Part shown: positions 61,820 to 64,000 of the stretch, one piece after another
Position numbering within the stretch: the first letter of the stretch is position 1
Layout: every line of letters begins with the position of its first letter
From: Lentisphaeria bacterium
GTDB taxonomy: Bacteria; Verrucomicrobiota; Lentisphaeria; Victivallales; Victivallaceae
Assembly (NCBI GenBank): GCA_017504435.1
Contig: JAFVRD010000013.1
Span: 1-64,000 of the forward strand
Direction: 5' to 3'
DNA length: 64,000 nt
Notes under the pieces: model-generated
Seen by the model: the letters and a program-made list of their open reading frames with translations, nothing else
Told to the model about the DNA's origin: nothing
Database searches by the model: none
Translations under genes and position numbers: made by a program

Positions 61820-62660
61820 CTTTTATTTTGCGATTCAATTCACGTCTCAGCGGATCCCATATCCAGCCCCATTTATTGAAGTACCGGATCATATTGCAAA
61901 TATGACACCAGAGCATTTTCATACTTTTGTATGATGCTTGAGCATGAGCATGGATCACACTTGCACCGGGGAAATACAATGCTCTGAATCCCGCATGCCA
62001 AATCCGCCTGGTAATGTCGATATCTTCCGGATAAAGAAAAAATCTTTCGTCAAAAAGTCCGGTTCTTTTCAATATCTCATTACGGAATGCCATAAAACAA
62101 CCGCAAAGATACGGCACTGCCAGCACACTTTCATGGTCGTAATCCATCATCATAAAATGCGCCATCCGCCGGCGTTTCAAAAATCCCGGCAGAAAACGTT
62201 TAAAAATCAAATCCGCCGGAGACGGTACAAACTTGCAGTTATATTGTAATGAACCATCCGGATTCAACGTTTCAGGCATGACCAGACCGGCATCCGGGGT
62301 ATTGTCCATAAACGCGATTATCTTTTCCAAAGTTCCCGGCTCAAAGGAAATATCAGGATTGACAATGATGTGAAACGGCACTCCCGCAGAGATCGAATCT
62401 CTCAGCGCGACATTGTGTCCGGCTCCGAATCCGCGGTTTTCCTGCGCGACATAACAGATTTTTTCAGAATCCAGCGCGGCAATATCAGCCGCAAGCCGGG
62501 GATCATTGCCGTTATCAATGATGTAAAATTTTGTACACTCACTGGCAAGAACACCGGAAACAACCGGCATGATTCCGGATAATGTACTTTTATAAATCAC
62601 CAGCGAAACGGTGTATTTACTGCTTGCTCCACCGTCTTTTGCTCCGGCAACATCTCTCAT
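61752..62660 (-). CDS. Family 2 glycosyltransferase
   Basis: A 302-residue protein starting at 62660 (MRDVAGAKDGG), with AGGA 9 bases upstream; the frame extends to 62738 but that part lies in the terminator of the preceding gene. Motifs are YIIDNGNDPRLAADI, YVAQENRGFGAGHNVALRDS, IIVNPDISF and the FFLYPEDIDITRRI acidic motif of rhamnosyltransferase-like GT2 enzymes. It overlaps the next GT2 gene. Confidence 0.9.
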   Translation of the reverse strand: MRDVAGAKDGGASSKYTVSLVIYKSTLSGIMPVVSGVLASECTKFYIIDNGNDPRLAADIAALDSEKICYVAQENRGFGAGHNVALRDSISAGVPFHIIVNPDISFEPGTLEKIIAFMDNTPDAGLVMPETLNPDGSLQYNCKFVPSPADLIFKRFLPGFLKRRRMAHFMMMDYDHESVLAVPYLCGCFMAFRNEILKRTGLFDERFFLYPEDIDITRRIWHAGFRALYFPGASVIHAHAQASYKSMKMLWCHICNMIRYFNKWGWIWDPLRRELNRKIKDANAGKKIRKQYDHDTDIACDI

Positions 62661-62716
62661 TTTGTCCATTCCTGACACCGACCGGTTCCCATTTTCTCCG
62701 GCGATATAAGCAATAT

Positions 62717-62749
62717 AAAAATCAGCCGATTTTTGCAAATCGGCTGATT
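62717..62749 (-). terminator. Terminator of the RTX-like gene
   Basis: AATCAGCCGATTT pairs perfectly over 13 bp with AAATCGGCTGATT around a 4-base loop, followed on the minus strand by TTTTTATATT. It lies 14 bases after the stop codon. Confidence 0.88.
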
Positions 62750-62762
62750 CAATCAGGCACTA

Positions 62763-64000
62763 TCAATCAATCTCGATAAAACCGGTGCCGGCGACTCCGG
62801 ATGCAACACTCATTTTGAAATAATAAGTGCCATTTGCCCACTTGGACACATCCAAACTGCCGTCGGACAATTTATATTTGGATGCCGTCAATTCGGTTCC
62901 GCTGGCATTCAGAACTTTGAAAGTGAAACTCCCATCACCGTAGAAACCGACATCCACTTCATCATCCCCGGAGGTTTTGATGTACTTGACATAGTCGACC
63001 GAATCTGTAAAACCGAAATCAAGTTCAGCCGCTGTTGCACTCCCGCACAGCCAAAAGCCCAGATCATCGTCATAATCTCCGGAACGGCTGATCGTCTGCA
63101 CCGATTGGCCGGTTCTGGTATTATCATTTTGTTCCTGGAAAACACCGTTGAAATAAGAATACCCGCCAGTATTGACCACATCAATATCCGTTCCGGCCAC
63201 CAGATCGTTGATCCAGTCAACGTCAACACCGTCCCAGGCATGGAACGCCAACGTTCCGGAACCGGAAATGTTCTCCAATCCGGTAAGCGCAAGCTTCCCA
63301 TCAGAATTCGCAGTGACCTCCAGTACGCCATCAAGCAGCAAGGTATCTGCACCACTGCCGAAATCGATGTTCCCGAAGGCAACGACTCTTCCCCCGGCAT
63401 CTATGTCGAGAGTATCATTCCCGTCACCAAAAGAAATTTTACTGTACACAGAACACCAGGAATCGTTCTTTACGGTCATCTTATCAGCGCCGCTGCCAAA
63501 GTCCAAAGTTCCCGCGAAGCAATCGGAATCTTCCCCGAAAACAGCCGTATCATTCCCGGAACCGAACACTGCTGACTCCACATTAAACTCACCGTATTTT
63601 GCGACTGAAAGAGTGTCATTACCTGCGCCGAAATCAACTTTACCTGAAAAAGAGTCTAGAGATGTAGATTGGCCGACATATATGCGGTCATTGCCATTTC
63701 CCAAAAACAAATTTCCATTCATTTCGACGTCGGACTCTTCACTATTCGGGATATTATCATCCAACAACGTGATTTTATCATTGCCGTCACCAAGAGAAAT
63801 TGTTCCGATATACCGGCTCTTTCCGGCAGTGAATGTCACCGTATCCGCAAGTTTTGTCCCGGTCACACTCCCATATTTTGCAGCCGCTGGAACACAATTT
63901 TTGTAGTGGTCAGCGGAATCGTAGTTGCAATCATGGCCATCTTCGAGTTTTTCAAAAGTCACACTATCAATACCGCCTATCGTTTTGGTAAGCGGTTTTA
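62763..64000 (-). CDS. RTX-like FGxGND-repeat protein (C-terminal part; N-terminus beyond window)
   Basis: The frame is open to the right edge (the first visible residues are KPLTKTIGGIDSVTFEKLED), so only the last 412 or so residues are seen. Seven glycine-Asp segments recur: LGDGNDKITLL, LGNGNDRIYV, FGAGNDTLSV, FGSGNDTAVF, FGSGADKMTV, FGDGNDTLDI and FGSGADTLLL, at intervals of about 20-35 residues. They resemble haemolysin-type calcium-binding repeats but are more widely spaced. The last 90 residues (SVDYVKYIKTSGDDEVDVGF to FIEID) look like a PPC-type beta-sandwich. Secretion by a type I-like route is possible but unproven. Confidence 0.7.
   Translation of the reverse strand, partial: KPLTKTIGGIDSVTFEKLEDGHDCNYDSADHYKNCVPAAAKYGSVTGTKLADTVTFTAGKSRYIGTISLGDGNDKITLLDDNIPNSEESDVEMNGNLFLGNGNDRIYVGQSTSLDSFSGKVDFGAGNDTLSVAKYGEFNVESAVFGSGNDTAVFGEDSDCFAGTLDFGSGADKMTVKNDSWCSVYSKISFGDGNDTLDIDAGGRVVAFGNIDFGSGADTLLLDGVLEVTANSDGKLALTGLENISGSGTLAFHAWDGVDVDWINDLVAGTDIDVVNTGGYSYFNGVFQEQNDNTRTGQSVQTISRSGDYDDDLGFWLCGSATAAELDFGFTDSVDYVKYIKTSGDDEVDVGFYGDGSFTFKVLNASGTELTASKYKLSDGSLDVSKWANGTYYFKMSVASGVAGTGFIEID

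Overview
The window looks like a chromosomal segment of a PVC-superphylum bacterium, most likely Lentisphaerota (Victivallis-like). This is inference. It rests on a prepilin-type protein with a C-terminal aromatic/DG-type motif, secreted parallel beta-helix proteins next to sugar-catabolic genes, chlamydia-like FxxN/GGAI repeats in a giant surface protein, and the gene order tRNA-Thr, tuf, tRNA-Trp, secE, nusG, rplK. No rRNA, IS element, CRISPR array or phage gene was seen.

Layout. 1-4 kb: a giant Pmp-like beta-helix protein cut by the left edge, and a pseudopilin-like protein. 4.2-18.3 kb: a carbohydrate-utilisation locus. On the minus strand run a GH106-like glycosidase, a TIM-barrel isomerase, an FGGY kinase, a second TIM-barrel isomerase, a class III aminotransferase, a Gfo/Idh dehydrogenase and two secreted paralogous proteins, one of them a beta-helix enzyme. 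An AraC regulator and a DMT transporter are transcribed divergently. 18.5-25 kb: the branched-chain amino-acid operon ilvBNCDA (minus strand), preceded by two tandem Ile/Val-rich leader peptides, each followed by an intrinsic terminator. A third promoter-leader-terminator unit (Ile/Leu-rich) lies on the plus strand and has no downstream sense gene. 25-44.9 kb: a long minus-strand information-processing block (tRNA-Leu, tRNA-Thr, tuf, rpmG, tRNA-Trp, secE, nusG, rplKAJL, rpoBC, rpsLG, fusA, rpsJ, rplCDWB, rpsS) that stops abruptly after rpsS. 45-47.3 kb: spermidine synthase and a PurF-like protein lacking the catalytic N-terminal Cys. 47.4-50.4 kb: the alpha operon rpmJ-rpsM-rpsK-rpoA-rplQ on the plus strand. 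50.7-52 kb: a single Gfo/Idh oxidoreductase. 52-62.7 kb: a surface-polysaccharide locus with a Wzm/Wzt-type ABC exporter, several GT2 glycosyltransferases, a sugar aminotransferase, an epimerase, an ATP-grasp ligase and an ATP-grasp-GT2 fusion. 62.7-64 kb: the C-terminus of an RTX-like repeat protein cut by the right edge.

The most noteworthy signal is the attenuator cluster at 24.29-24.96 kb. All three leaders share one design. A run of Ile/Val or Ile/Leu codons is followed, in the last codons before the stop, by a segment complementary to the terminator hairpin. A ribosome stalled on the hydrophobic codons would leave that segment free to break the terminator; a ribosome at the stop codon would cover it. 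Two units in series control ilvBNCDA, and the third points the other way into the end of the ribosomal block. The second notable locus is the polysaccharide cluster, whose aminotransferase and two ATP-grasp modules suggest that an amino sugar is decorated by amide formation before export.
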